Shown here piece by piece: positions 18,075-26,294 of a DNA stretch of 64,000 nucleotides. The notes beneath the pieces were generated by a model, which saw only the letters and a program-made list of their open reading frames with translations, did not search any database and had not been told where the DNA came from. A program made the position numbers and the translations under genes. Source of the DNA: a bacterium (GTDB lineage: Bacteria > Zixibacteria > MSB-5A5 > CAIYYT01); the NCBI GenBank assembly GCA_016708315.1, contig JADJGC010000010.1:47935-111934 (forward strand), given 5' to 3'. Within the stretch, counting starts at the first letter, position 1; each line of letters begins with the position of its first letter.

Positions 18075-18260
18075 GTGGACGGTCTTTCAACAGCCTGTTG
18101 GTTGCTGCGTCTCCGACACCACCGTCATTCCCGCGAAAGCGACCCAGCGGACTGGTCGTTGCGTTCACCGCACTTACCGAAACTCAGCGGATCTGACCTG
18201 ACTTGCTCATTTCTCGGGAATATTCTCCCTGTCCGTCTTTACCAACTCCAGAGGGATCAA

Positions 18261-19142
18261 ATGTCGAAATACGCAAACCAGCTTTTCCATCTCCTTAGTT
18301 CACTCTTGATCACACTCTGTTCGGTCAATTCCCAAGCCCAAGATGTCACCGAAATCCAACCACTCGATTCACTTTCCCTTAACCTTCACTTTGACACAAC
18401 AAACTATCTCTATGGCCAGAACATCATCGCCTATGTTTCGCTCATCAACTATTCTGACCACACTATTGAGGTTGGCGATATTCGCTTGAACCTTCGAGAG
18501 CTGTCACTATTGAACAGGGAAGGCGAGTCGTTGATACAGCAGGATTTCTATTTGAGCGGGAGTCTTGGGCAAAGAAAATATTCATTGGCCGCCGGTGACT
18601 CACTTGTGGCTATACACTATCTCTGCAAGTATAGTCGTTCCGATTATGTGAAGCGAGATGGCACGGATTGCCTTACAATCGGTGAAACACAGGTGCAAGC
18701 AGGCTATCGAAATCAAGTATTCTCACCATATGTGACTATCCATATCGACCAGCCGACAGGGGATGAAAGCTTGGCCTACCAAATGTTTAGACGGATACCT
18801 CAGATCGCAACAAGACGAGATTGGATGCGGCCGTTGGCTATGATTGACAGCCTCATAGAATTACATCCGCAGAGCAAGTATGTACCTGAAGCGTGCAGAA
18901 GTGGCCTCTTAACGGCGTTAATGGCTGAAGATTCATCCAGAATTACGAGTTATTGTACGATCCTTATTCATTCTAATCCAAACCGCGAATACGCAATCGC
19001 CGGCTTCGACAATATCTTGGCAGTAGTACCGCCCTCCTCCATCGCCTCCTTCTGCGACTCCATCGCAACCACCTACCCCAACACCCGCGTCGGCGCTCGC
19101 GCCCTTGAAAAACTCACCGCTCTCAAGACCGAAAAACACTAA
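18261..19142 (+). CDS. Secreted hypothetical protein
   Basis: A 293-residue exported protein. The ATG at 18261 is preceded by AGAGGG and opens a signal peptide ending in SQAQ near residue 27; the frame upstream is repeat DNA. Residues ~35-150 form an immunoglobulin-like beta domain of the kind that describes relative forces in 'intracellular proteinase inhibitor' folds ('LNLHFDTTNYLYGQNIIAYVSLINYSDHTIEV'). The C-terminal ~100 residues are helical and TPR-like ('IDSLIELHPQSKYVPEACRSGLL', 'TRVGARALEKLTALK'). Codon use differs from that of the conserved genes on either side. Function unknown. Confidence 0.7.
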   Translation: MSKYANQLFHLLSSLLITLCSVNSQAQDVTEIQPLDSLSLNLHFDTTNYLYGQNIIAYVSLINYSDHTIEVGDIRLNLRELSLLNREGESLIQQDFYLSGSLGQRKYSLAAGDSLVAIHYLCKYSRSDYVKRDGTDCLTIGETQVQAGYRNQVFSPYVTIHIDQPTGDESLAYQMFRRIPQIATRRDWMRPLAMIDSLIELHPQSKYVPEACRSGLLTALMAEDSSRITSYCTILIHSNPNREYAIAGFDNILAVVPPSSIASFCDSIATTYPNTRVGARALEKLTALKTEKH

Positions 19143-19173
19143 CAAATCCCCCCATTTTCCCCTCACTTTTCCC

Positions 19174-19201
19174 TTGATAATCCCTTGCCCCCGACTATAT
19201 T
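19174..19201 (+). promoter_or_regulatory. Promoter of cmk
   Basis: TTGATA (19174-19179), a 16-bp spacer, and TATATT (19196-19201) place the transcript start near 19208, only about 14 bases before the cmk ATG at 19222. No Shine-Dalgarno sequence is visible in that short leader. Confidence 0.5.
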
Positions 19202-19221
19202 AAATAGCTGTACTGGTTTGC

Positions 19222-19914
19222 ATGACACAGAAACGGAGACTGACCGATATCGTAATCGCCATCGACGGCCCCGCCGGGGCAGGGAAGAGCACCACCGCTC
19301 GCGAAGTCGCGCGCCGGCTCGACCTGTTGTTCCTCGACACCGGAGCCATGTACCGGGCGATCACGCTTAAGGCGATCCGTAGCGGCCTTGATCTTAACGA
19401 TCAGCCGAAGATTGTCGACATGACAAACAGTACGACGTTGTTGTTCAAGATCATCGATCACGAACAACATCTGTTCATGGACGGCGAAGACGTCTCGGCG
19501 GAAATCCGCCGCCCCGATGTCACCGCCGGTACCACTCCGATTTCCGGCCACGCCGAGGTCCGCAAAATCCTCGTCAAGTGGCAGCAGGAAATCGGCGCTC
19601 GCGGCGGCGTTGTCGCCGAAGGACGTGACACTACCTCGGTCGTTTTTCCGAACGCCGAAGTGAAGATATTTATGCTGGCCGATCTGCAGGCGCGCGCCGA
19701 ACGACGAGTGCGCGATCTGGCAAAGATCGGCGTGACGACAACCGTCGCCGAACAGCAGGAACTTTTAGCGAAACGCGATCACGCGGATTCGAGTAGGGCG
19801 GCATCGCCACTTACCAAAGTGCCAGATGCACGTGAGATTGACACTTCTAACCTTACCTTCGAAGAGCAGGTCCAAAAAATCATTGATCTCGCCCATCAGG
19901 TAACCACAGTTTGA
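19222..19914 (+). CDS. cmk: Cytidylate kinase
   Basis: Phosphorylates CMP and dCMP to the diphosphates. The P-loop 'GPAGAGKST' spans residues 16-24, followed by 'LDTGAMYRA', the CMP-binding block of the family, and 'VAEGRDTTSVVFPNAEVKIF', the conserved RD region. Length 230 is typical. It ends in a TTGA overlap with plsC. The cmk-plsC-rpsA order is conserved in many bacteria. Confidence 0.96.
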   Translation: MTQKRRLTDIVIAIDGPAGAGKSTTAREVARRLDLLFLDTGAMYRAITLKAIRSGLDLNDQPKIVDMTNSTTLLFKIIDHEQHLFMDGEDVSAEIRRPDVTAGTTPISGHAEVRKILVKWQQEIGARGGVVAEGRDTTSVVFPNAEVKIFMLADLQARAERRVRDLAKIGVTTTVAEQQELLAKRDHADSSRAASPLTKVPDAREIDTSNLTFEEQVQKIIDLAHQVTTV

Positions 19915-20522
19915 GTCTCGTATATCGCCTTGCCCAAATTTCAATCCGTCTCGCGGGATGGCTTCTGGGGTGGAAAGTCATCGGTCGCGAAAATGTTCCC
20001 GCAGGTCCGGCGCTGATTGCGTCTAACCACCTCTCGAATTATGACCCGCCCATGTTGGGGTCGGTCTTGTCGATGAGAGTGTTTTATTTCGCCAAGGTCG
20101 AACTGTTTCGCAATAGGGCGATTGGTTGGTTTCTGCGCGGCGTCCATGCCTTTCCGGTAAATCGCGGCAAAGCCGACCGCCACGCCTGGAAACAGTCGCA
20201 GGACATTCTCAAGCGCGGTGATCAGTTGATCTTCTTTCCGGAAGGCACGCGCTCGAAAGACGGCGAAGTCCAATCCGGTCAGCCCGGCATGGCGCGTCTC
20301 GCATTCGCCACCGGAGCACCGGTCGTCCCTGCAGCCATCTGCGGGTCGAATCGTATAAAAGATGTCTTGTTCCGCCGCGCCAAATTGCGCGTCGGATTCG
20401 CGCAGCCGATCTACTTGAGCGATTACGATTCGCCCGAGGATGACAAGGCGCGCTATGATAAATTGACGGACGACGTCATGGCCGCGATTCGCCGCCTCAA
20501 AACGGAAATCGAAGCCACCTGA
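19911..20522 (+). CDS. plsC: 1-acyl-sn-glycerol-3-phosphate acyltransferase
   Basis: Makes phosphatidic acid at the inner membrane. The catalytic HX4D box is H40 to D45 in 'SNHLSNYDPP', and the substrate motif 'FPEGTRS' is at 109-115. A hydrophobic N-terminus (about 7-22) anchors it. 203 residues is normal for the short PlsC type. The start is TTG at 19911 in a TTGA overlap with cmk. The ispH gene often found between plsC and rpsA is not here; a repeat-rich gap takes its place. Confidence 0.93.
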   Translation: MSLVYRLAQISIRLAGWLLGWKVIGRENVPAGPALIASNHLSNYDPPMLGSVLSMRVFYFAKVELFRNRAIGWFLRGVHAFPVNRGKADRHAWKQSQDILKRGDQLIFFPEGTRSKDGEVQSGQPGMARLAFATGAPVVPAAICGSNRIKDVLFRRAKLRVGFAQPIYLSDYDSPEDDKARYDKLTDDVMAAIRRLKTEIEAT

Positions 20523-20847
20523 CGGCCGGCGGCGAGGGCAGGCCTGCCGAAGGCGCGTAGGTCAGGGCCCTGCGCTCCTCGGAGCAAGGGCCAGGTTCGG
20601 TAGGTCAGACATTCTTGTCTGACATCCCGTTCAACGGGACCAGCGCTTTCCCCTCCTCTGGGAGGGGGCGAGTTCGACAGCGACATTCAAGTCACCCAAG
20701 CGGTGGGGCACCGATGTTGACCGATGACACCGTCTTAATTCCCCTCTTGAGAGGGGTGGCTCCCCGACGAAGTCGGGGAGACGGGGTGTGTAGATTCGAG
20801 AAAAAAGCCCGGAAGGGTTATCGCTATATTTTAGGAGGAAGACATTA
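20523..20847. repeat. Cluster of hairpin repeats between plsC and rpsA
   Basis: The 325-bp gap contains no gene but at least four hairpins: GTCAGACA-TTCT-TGTCTGAC (20604-20623; another copy at 25311-25330 and a truncated one at 22850), the inverted half GCGGTGGGGCAC near 20699, CCCCTC-TTGA-GAGGGG (20741-20756), and CTCCCCGA-CGAAG-TCGGGGAG (20760-20780). A TATATT at 20825-20830 and AGGAGG at 20833-20838 serve rpsA. Confidence 0.65.
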
Positions 20848-22839
20848 ATGTCTGAAGAAACCACAAAAACCACAAAGAAAGCTAAAACGACTGGAGGTGA
20901 GACGCCCGAGAAGAAGTCTACCAGTAGATTAGTAAAAGCATCCGGTACCAAGAAGGTCAGCAAAGCTGAACAAAAAGGTACCACGATGATCACGGAGTTC
21001 GCATCCGAAGTCGGAGCGATGGCCACTGATCGTCAGCGCCGCGTCTCCGAGAAGGCGACTCGTCGTGCCGAATCTACTCCGGTGACTTTTGCTCACGTTG
21101 ATGCAATCAAGCAAACCGATCTCGATGATGACGATTATTCATCCAAGGAGTACGAAGATCTCCTGAATATGTATAATCACACGCTCCAGGATATCAAGGA
21201 GGGTGAGATTATCAAGGGCCGCGTGCTCGATATCACCCGCGAGGATGTCATTGTCGACGTTGGCTTCAAATCTGAAGGCATAATCTCGCTTGATGAGTTC
21301 TCCGAACCGATCAATATCAAGGTCGGCGATGAGATCGATGTCTATCTCGAATCCGTCGAGGACCAGAACGGCCAGCTAATTCTCTCCAAGCAAAAAGCCG
21401 ATTTCATGCGCGTTTGGGACAAGATCCGCGAAGCGCACGATGCCGGCGAGCTTGTTGAAGGCCGCCTCATGCGCCGCATCAAGGGCGGTATCGTTGTCGA
21501 CTTGTTCGGCGTCGATGCTTTCCTGCCGGGCTCGCAAATCGCCCTGCGCCAGGTGCCGGATTTCGATGAATTGATCGGAAGAACTCTTCATCTTAAAATA
21601 ATAAAGCTGAATAAGAGCCGCCGCAATATCGTGGTCAGCCGCCGCGTCGTGCTCGAGCAAGAGCGCGAACAAATGCGCGGCAAACTGCTCGAACAGATCG
21701 AAGTCGGCCAGGTCCGCAAGGGCGGCGTCAAGAACATCACCGACTTCGGTGTGTTCATCGACCTTGGCGGTCTCGACGGTCTTCTCCATATCACCGACAT
21801 GTCGTGGGGCAGAATTGCCCATCCGTCCGAAGTCGTCCAACTGGGCGACGAGATCGAAGTCAAGATTCTCGACTTCGACAAAGAGACCGGACGCATATCG
21901 CTTGGTATGAAGCAGCTCACCGAATACCCGTGGGAAAAGATCGGCGAGAAATTCCCGGTCGGCTCCAAGGTTAACGGCACTGTCGTGTCATTGACCGATT
22001 ACGGCGCCTTCGTCGAACTTGAGAAGGGCATTGAGGGCTTGATCCACATCTCCGAAATGAGCTGGACCCAGCACATCAAGCATCCTTCCAAGATCATGAA
22101 CGTCGGCGACAAGATCGACGCCATCGTCTTGGCCGTCGATAAGGACAACGAAAAGATTTCTCTCGGAATCAAGCAGATGGAACCGGATCCCTGGACGATT
22201 CTCGATCAGAAATATCCGATCGGCTCCAAGGTGCGCGGCAAGGTCCGCAACCTGACGACCTTCGGCGCCTTTATCGAACTCGAAGAAGGCATCGACGGCC
22301 TCGTGCATATCTCCGATATGTCGTGGAATCGCCGCATCCAGCATCCTTCCGAAGTCATGAAGAAGGGTCAGGAAGTGGATGTCATCGTCCTCAAGATCGA
22401 CCGCCAGAATCGCCGCATCTCGCTTGGCTACAAGCAGCTCTTCGACGATCCGTGGCCGGCTTATGCGATGAAGTATTCCGTCGGTTCCGAATGCGTCGGC
22501 ACCATCACCCGCGTCCTTGATCGCGGCGTCATTGTTGAACTTGGCAATGAAGTCGAAGGCTTCGTCTCCACGCATCAGCTCGGCGTTCCGAATCTGCAGA
22601 AACCTGCGGATGCCTTCAAGGAAGGCGACGAGATTCCGTTGAAGGTGGTCGAATTCGATCAGACTCAACGCAAGATTGTTCTCTCTGTCGATGACTACTA
22701 TCGTGGCAAAGACAAGACTGAACACGAATCATTCGTCGCCGGTCATCCGACAACTGTCGGCAACCAGATGGCTTCCGCAATGGAAACCGCGATGGGCGCC
22801 GAAGACGGCTCCACCGCCGAGGGTGACGCCACCGCGTAA
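20848..22839 (+). CDS. rpsA: 30S ribosomal protein S1, six S1 domains
   Basis: The mRNA-binding ribosomal protein S1. Six S1/OB domains follow one another from about residue 115, beginning 'EGEIIKGRVLDITREDVIVDVG', 'AGELVEGRLMRRIKGGIVVDL', 'VGQVRKGGVKNITDFGVFIDLG', 'VGSKVNGTVVSLTDYGAFVEL', 'IGSKVRGKVRNLTTFGAFIEL' and 'VGSECVGTITRVLDRGVIVEL'. The 663-residue length exceeds the usual ~560 because of a ~110-residue N-terminal extension, rich in lysine and threonine and then acidic, with no counterpart in classical S1. The ATG at 20848 follows AGGAGG. A strong terminator lies 100 bp downstream. Confidence 0.95.
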   Translation: MSEETTKTTKKAKTTGGETPEKKSTSRLVKASGTKKVSKAEQKGTTMITEFASEVGAMATDRQRRVSEKATRRAESTPVTFAHVDAIKQTDLDDDDYSSKEYEDLLNMYNHTLQDIKEGEIIKGRVLDITREDVIVDVGFKSEGIISLDEFSEPINIKVGDEIDVYLESVEDQNGQLILSKQKADFMRVWDKIREAHDAGELVEGRLMRRIKGGIVVDLFGVDAFLPGSQIALRQVPDFDELIGRTLHLKIIKLNKSRRNIVVSRRVVLEQEREQMRGKLLEQIEVGQVRKGGVKNITDFGVFIDLGGLDGLLHITDMSWGRIAHPSEVVQLGDEIEVKILDFDKETGRISLGMKQLTEYPWEKIGEKFPVGSKVNGTVVSLTDYGAFVELEKGIEGLIHISEMSWTQHIKHPSKIMNVGDKIDAIVLAVDKDNEKISLGIKQMEPDPWTILDQKYPIGSKVRGKVRNLTTFGAFIELEEGIDGLVHISDMSWNRRIQHPSEVMKKGQEVDVIVLKIDRQNRRISLGYKQLFDDPWPAYAMKYSVGSECVGTITRVLDRGVIVELGNEVEGFVSTHQLGVPNLQKPADAFKEGDEIPLKVVEFDQTQRKIVLSVDDYYRGKDKTEHESFVAGHPTTVGNQMASAMETAMGAEDGSTAEGDATA

Positions 22840-22941
22840 TATAGTTTGGTAGGTCAGACATTCTTTCGCGAATAAAGGACTCGCTCCAGAGTCGCCTTTC
22901 TGGGGGCGGGGGTGGCGCCTGCCGCGTTCGTCTCCATACAG

Positions 22942-22974
22942 GGTGCGGATAACCTCCGCACCCTTTTTGTTTGC
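22942..22974 (+). terminator. Intrinsic terminator of rpsA
   Basis: GGGTGCGGA (22942-22950) and TCCGCACCC (22956-22964) form a perfect 9-bp stem with a TAACC loop, followed by TTTTTGTTTG. It ends the cmk-plsC-rpsA unit. Confidence 0.9.
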
Positions 22975-23199
22975 TGCAACCCGCGTAAGGGCGCGGTCTG
23001 CGCGCCCGAGGTTGTAGTAGGGTGGCCCCGCGGAGTGAAGCGCAGGGTGGGGAAAAAATAGCCCGATTGCCTTCTCAGTATTGCGGCTCAGCTGCCGGCT
23101 AACTCCGTGCAATCGTGCTTGCGGTCCAAAGTCGATTTGCCTACGTTTCTTAGACGATAACTGCATCCACTTTGGTGACTTGAAGGGAAGCGCAGAAGT

Positions 23200-24045
23200 A
23201 TGAATCGCTTGATTTGCGCAGTTGCTTTCGCACTCACTCTTATCCTCCCGCTTTGCACGCCAACAATGGCAGAGAGACTTGAGTCGCGAATTCTTATGTC
23301 TCTGAATCCAGAAAAGCTACATTTGAATGACACCATGGAGGAAGGAGGCGGAACTTTCTCGGTAATACGTGGTGACACGGTTATCCTCGCAGAGGGCGAT
23401 GAACTGCTGCTGATCCACAATCAGAAAGTTTGTCGGAAGATCAAGCTTCCACTACAGATAGTCAATTTCGACTTTAACTGGAACGGCGACGGTGTTGTGG
23501 TCTGCGACAGCTTGATTGGAGTGGATGGCAAAGGAGTGGTACACTATGATTATGTTTTCTATGAGGCTCATGCACTTGAAATCGGCACCGTACCCATGGC
23601 AGTTGATCTGTCGGTGCTCGGCCCCGGTGACTTTGTGTACAGGGTTGACATGGTAGACGACTCTCTATTCGAGGTTTCGTTCAACATGGGTAGTTTCCTT
23701 GCTGTCGGAAACATCAGACGACCTTTGGAGCCGGCCCGGATTGTAACAGTCGGATCGTGCGGAATCAACTATGGTGATGTGGATCTTGTGGCGAGATTCG
23801 ACGGATACTATGGCTACATAAGTATGCGATGGAAGCAACAAGTATGGGGCGTTGAGGTCGTCAAGGTAGCCGGCAATTGCCTTGAGAGCCGCCGATGGTA
23901 TGAACTCGGCGAATTGGGTGATTGGGGGAACAACATTTGGCACCCTCTGAGATTTGATGAATCGGTAAAGAAGTTCTATACACTGCTCGTCAAGGACAAA
24001 AAGCTTGAGCTGAGGGAATTCGACTGTCGCGACTTGACAGAGTAA
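23200..24045 (+). CDS. Secreted hypothetical protein
   Basis: A 281-residue exported protein with a signal peptide of about 25 residues ending in TMA. The mature chain is beta-rich with regularly spaced aromatic and aspartate turns ('VNFDFNWNGDGVVVCDSLIGVDGKGVVHYDYVF' style), which suggests an incomplete beta-propeller or beta-sandwich. I see no catalytic motif and no sorting domain. It stands alone after the rpsA terminator, with GAAGGGAAG upstream of the ATG. Not a family I can name. Confidence 0.65.
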   Translation: MNRLICAVAFALTLILPLCTPTMAERLESRILMSLNPEKLHLNDTMEEGGGTFSVIRGDTVILAEGDELLLIHNQKVCRKIKLPLQIVNFDFNWNGDGVVVCDSLIGVDGKGVVHYDYVFYEAHALEIGTVPMAVDLSVLGPGDFVYRVDMVDDSLFEVSFNMGSFLAVGNIRRPLEPARIVTVGSCGINYGDVDLVARFDGYYGYISMRWKQQVWGVEVVKVAGNCLESRRWYELGELGDWGNNIWHPLRFDESVKKFYTLLVKDKKLELREFDCRDLTE

Positions 24046-24229
24046 CCTGTCGGCGCTCCCTCGCGATGTAATCCGACAGTTTAGTAGGTCATGAGACCCA
24101 CCAATCTTTCTTGCGTCTCTGTGGGTTCGACTTCACTCGAACAACTTCGCACGCACCCAAGTTTCCCCCTCTACCGCCGGGAGAGGGGCAAGGCCGAAGG
24201 TCCCGCGCTTCGCGGGAGGTGAGGGCATC

Positions 24230-25204
24230 CTACCTCACCACCGTCACACCACGCGCTTCCAACGCCGGTATCTGCTCATTCAGCGCCGTTTGCGAAAGCG
24301 GATTCTCCGGCACCATCACTGTGTCAGCGTCGGCGATATTTGCATTGGCAACGATTGCCGTCAAATCTGTAAGTCCGCATTGGCGAATTGACAGAATATG
24401 AAATCCCGTCATCTCGGAAATCGGCGCGATACTTGAGAGCGGATTGACATCAAGAAAGAGAACCGTCATCTGATCCATCCCCGCAATCGGCGAGATGTCG
24501 GCGACATCATTTCCATTCACCTGCAGCGCAAACAGCTCCGGCAAATTCGATAGGGGAGAGAGGTCCGAGATCTCATTGCCCGACAAGAATGCGACCTGCA
24601 ACTTCGTGCATTGCTCGATTCCGGTCAGGTCTTCAATGCCTCGCGAGTTCGCATCAAGAAACACCAACGCCGTCAAGTCCGACTGCAGTATTGGCCCAAT
24701 ATGCTTATGGATGTTGTCTCGAATGGCTTCCTCCAGTCCGTCGTCCGGGAAACTGACTTCGTGATCGACCAAGCACATTGCCATCACGCAATTCGACGTC
24801 CCTCCGTCGTTCCCGTTTTCGTCCGTCGCCATCAATGCAAAGTAATAGGTCGAATCCTCATCGAGCCCTTTCACCTCCATCGTCTCAACGGTTCCGGCGA
24901 CACGCGGAAGCGGTTCGCCGGTAGCCTGTATCGCATCGTTCCAGTTCACATGCGTGATTGCAACGCGCGAATACCGCATGTCATAGCTGGTGCAGGTTCC
25001 ATCGTCGCCGTCGTCGCCGGTGGCGGTCCACGTCAGCGTCACGCTGGTATCGCTTACCGAAACGACCCGCAGGTCAAGAATAGTGTACGGATTATTCCCG
25101 TCGTCTACATCATCATCGCCGCTCCCTTTTTTCGCGCACGACAACAGCCCGATTGTGATGAGCACAGTCACGCACGCGGCAAAACACTTCTTCTGCAGAA
25201 ACAT
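24230..25204 (-). CDS. Lipoprotein with fibronectin-III and leucine-rich repeats
   Basis: A 324-residue lipoprotein; LLSC places the lipidated cysteine at 23, followed by an acidic linker 'GSGDDDVDDGNN'. Residues ~40-140 are a fibronectin type III domain ('ILDLRVVSVSDTSVTLTWTATGDDG', 'LDEDSTYYFALMATDENGN'). Residues ~155-320 are internalin-like leucine-rich repeats of about 22 residues ('LQVAFLSGNEISDLSPLSNLP', 'LFALQVNGNDVADISPIAGMD'). GGGGAGGT precedes the ATG. Such proteins bind other proteins at the cell surface; the partner is unknown. It is divergent from the pilin region. Confidence 0.82.
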   Translation of the reverse strand: MFLQKKCFAACVTVLITIGLLSCAKKGSGDDDVDDGNNPYTILDLRVVSVSDTSVTLTWTATGDDGDDGTCTSYDMRYSRVAITHVNWNDAIQATGEPLPRVAGTVETMEVKGLDEDSTYYFALMATDENGNDGGTSNCVMAMCLVDHEVSFPDDGLEEAIRDNIHKHIGPILQSDLTALVFLDANSRGIEDLTGIEQCTKLQVAFLSGNEISDLSPLSNLPELFALQVNGNDVADISPIAGMDQMTVLFLDVNPLSSIAPISEMTGFHILSIRQCGLTDLTAIVANANIADADTVMVPENPLSQTALNEQIPALEARGVTVVR

Positions 25205-25529
25205 ACTCTACCTCCCCAATGATGGATGGAATAGTATATGATAATTCCAACCGCCTCGTTTGCGCAACTGATTATTTGAAGAATCGCGTCTCGGAGTCCG
25301 AACTCGGTAGGTCAGACATTTTTGTCTGACTCTCACAAATAGAAACGTGTAGGGGCCGGCTTGTCGAAGATCCCGCCTTTGAGGGACCGAGCCCGTTTAT
25401 GACCTGTATGGTCTCCTCCCCATACCCTGACGCCTGCAATTAACACTTTTCGCACTCTGCAATAGGAACGATCCTAATTACCACCCCCGCAACTGCATCA
25501 ATAGCAACCGTTTCAAATCGACCGTTCAC
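25205..25529. repeat. Intergenic region upstream of the pilin gene
   Basis: Contains one complete GTCAGACA-TTTT-TGTCTGAC hairpin repeat (25311-25330), matching 20604-20623. The rest is AT-balanced sequence without a credible gene and leads into the sigma54-like promoter at 25530. Confidence 0.6.
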
Positions 25530-25546
25530 TTGGCAGCATCGTTGCA
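25530..25546 (+). promoter_or_regulatory. Sigma54-like -24/-12 promoter of the pseudopilin gene
   Basis: TTGGCAGCATCGTTGCA matches the RpoN consensus (TGGCAC-N5-TTGCW) with a single mismatch; the GG (25532-25533) and GC (25544-25545) doublets are exactly 10 bp apart. The start site would fall near 25557, 28 bases before the ATG. RpoN control of type IV pilin genes is well known in other phyla, so the context supports it. No sigma70 box with proper spacing was found here. Confidence 0.6.
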
Positions 25547-25584
25547 TAGGATAACCTCGGTTAAACTAAAGACGGAGAACTAAG

Positions 25585-25866
25585 ATGATGCTGAAACATA
25601 CTTCCGAACGCGGCGTGTCGATGATGGAGATGATGATTGTCGTCGTCATTGTCGGCTTGCTGTCTGCTTTGGCCGTTCCCAATTTCGGCGGGGCAATCAA
25701 GAAAATGAAATTCGACAATACCGGGCGCGAAATTGTCAGCACCATGCGCTATGCCCGCGCAGCGGCAGTTGGACAACAGCGTCCCCTTGGTGTTTTTTAT
25801 AGACAACGATGCGAAGGTTATGATCACCTTCGTCGACCTGCTCAACCCCGAACTGGGTACTTATGA
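25585..25866 (+). CDS. FimT/GspH-type pseudopilin, 5' part before a frame break
   Basis: The first ~65 residues are a class III prepilin start: the peptidase site lies after G10 in 'ERGVSMMEMMIVVVIVGLL', with the conserved glutamate E15 at position +5 and a hydrophobic helix to about 31. The following 'STMRYARAAAVGQQ' is the usual FimT/GspH helix. After about 25780 the frame turns into arginine-rich nonsense, while the correct continuation ('VPLVFFIDNDAKVMITFVD') is found one base later in the next frame. One extra base near 25778-25784 explains this. Either a sequencing error or a disrupted gene. ATG 25585 follows CGGAGAA. Confidence 0.7.
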   Translation: MMLKHTSERGVSMMEMMIVVVIVGLLSALAVPNFGGAIKKMKFDNTGREIVSTMRYARAAAVGQQRPLGVFYRQRCEGYDHLRRPAQPRTGYL

Positions 25867-26083
25867 AACAGGCGACTCGGTCGTCCGTCGCGATTCGCTC
25901 TCTTCTAATGTGAATTATATTGGTTCGAGTTTCGACAATTCAACGGTGATTTTCAACCCGAATGGTACCGCATCCGAAAGCGGCGACGTTGTCTGCAGCG
26001 GCTATGCCGCCGGCCAAACTCGTTCATTCTCAGTGTCTTTGGTCGCCGGCTCGGGCCGCGCCAAACTGTTAAGCTACAACTAA
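25733..26083 (+). pseudogene. FimT/GspH-type pseudopilin, 3' part after the frame break
   Basis: From about 25780 this frame carries the C-terminal beta domain of the pseudopilin ('PLVFFIDNDAKVMITFVDLLNPELGTY' through 'GSGRAKLLSYN'), ending at 26083. The upstream ATG in this frame is not a real start. Joined with the 5' part the protein is ~165 residues, a normal FimT/GspH size. Such minor pseudopilins initiate pilus assembly, which fits the pilM-Q cluster 210 bp downstream. Confidence 0.65.
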
Positions 26084-26106
26084 TCCTTTGCTTCGCATCC
26101 GTAACG

Positions 26107-26130
26107 ACTGCCCCGCCAACACGGGGCAGT
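26107..26130 (+). terminator. Hairpin after the pseudopilin gene
   Basis: ACTGCCCCG (26107-26115) and CGGGGCAGT (26122-26130) form a perfect 9-bp stem with a CCAACA loop. No T tract follows (a C run instead), so termination strength is uncertain. Confidence 0.45.
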
Positions 26131-26234
26131 CGCCCCCCCGGCTGTGAAAGAATTTATCACCCTGCGCTAATTTTTTCCCTCTGCCCCGACGATAATAAAA
26201 CAGAGTTAAAGGACTTAACAATCTTCTGTATTGA

Positions 26235-26252
26235 GGAGACGCCATAGTCTCC
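26235..26252 (+). other. Hairpin in the pilM leader
   Basis: GGAGAC-GCCATA-GTCTCC folds into a 6-bp stem 43 bp ahead of the pilM start. The GGAG could mimic a ribosome-binding site. Regulatory meaning is unproven. Confidence 0.3.
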
Positions 26253-26294
26253 AGCGACAGGAAATATAGCTCATTTTAACAGATAAGGTACGAT

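Noticed and set aside
20615..21026. Open frames on both strands around the start of rpsA.
   Set aside because: They are composed of hairpin repeats and the antisense of the rpsA extension.
24083..24240. Possible small gene downstream of the secreted protein at 23200.
   Set aside because: The stretch is built of GTAGGTCA and CGCGGGAGGTGAGGGC repeat fragments and has no start with a ribosome-binding site.
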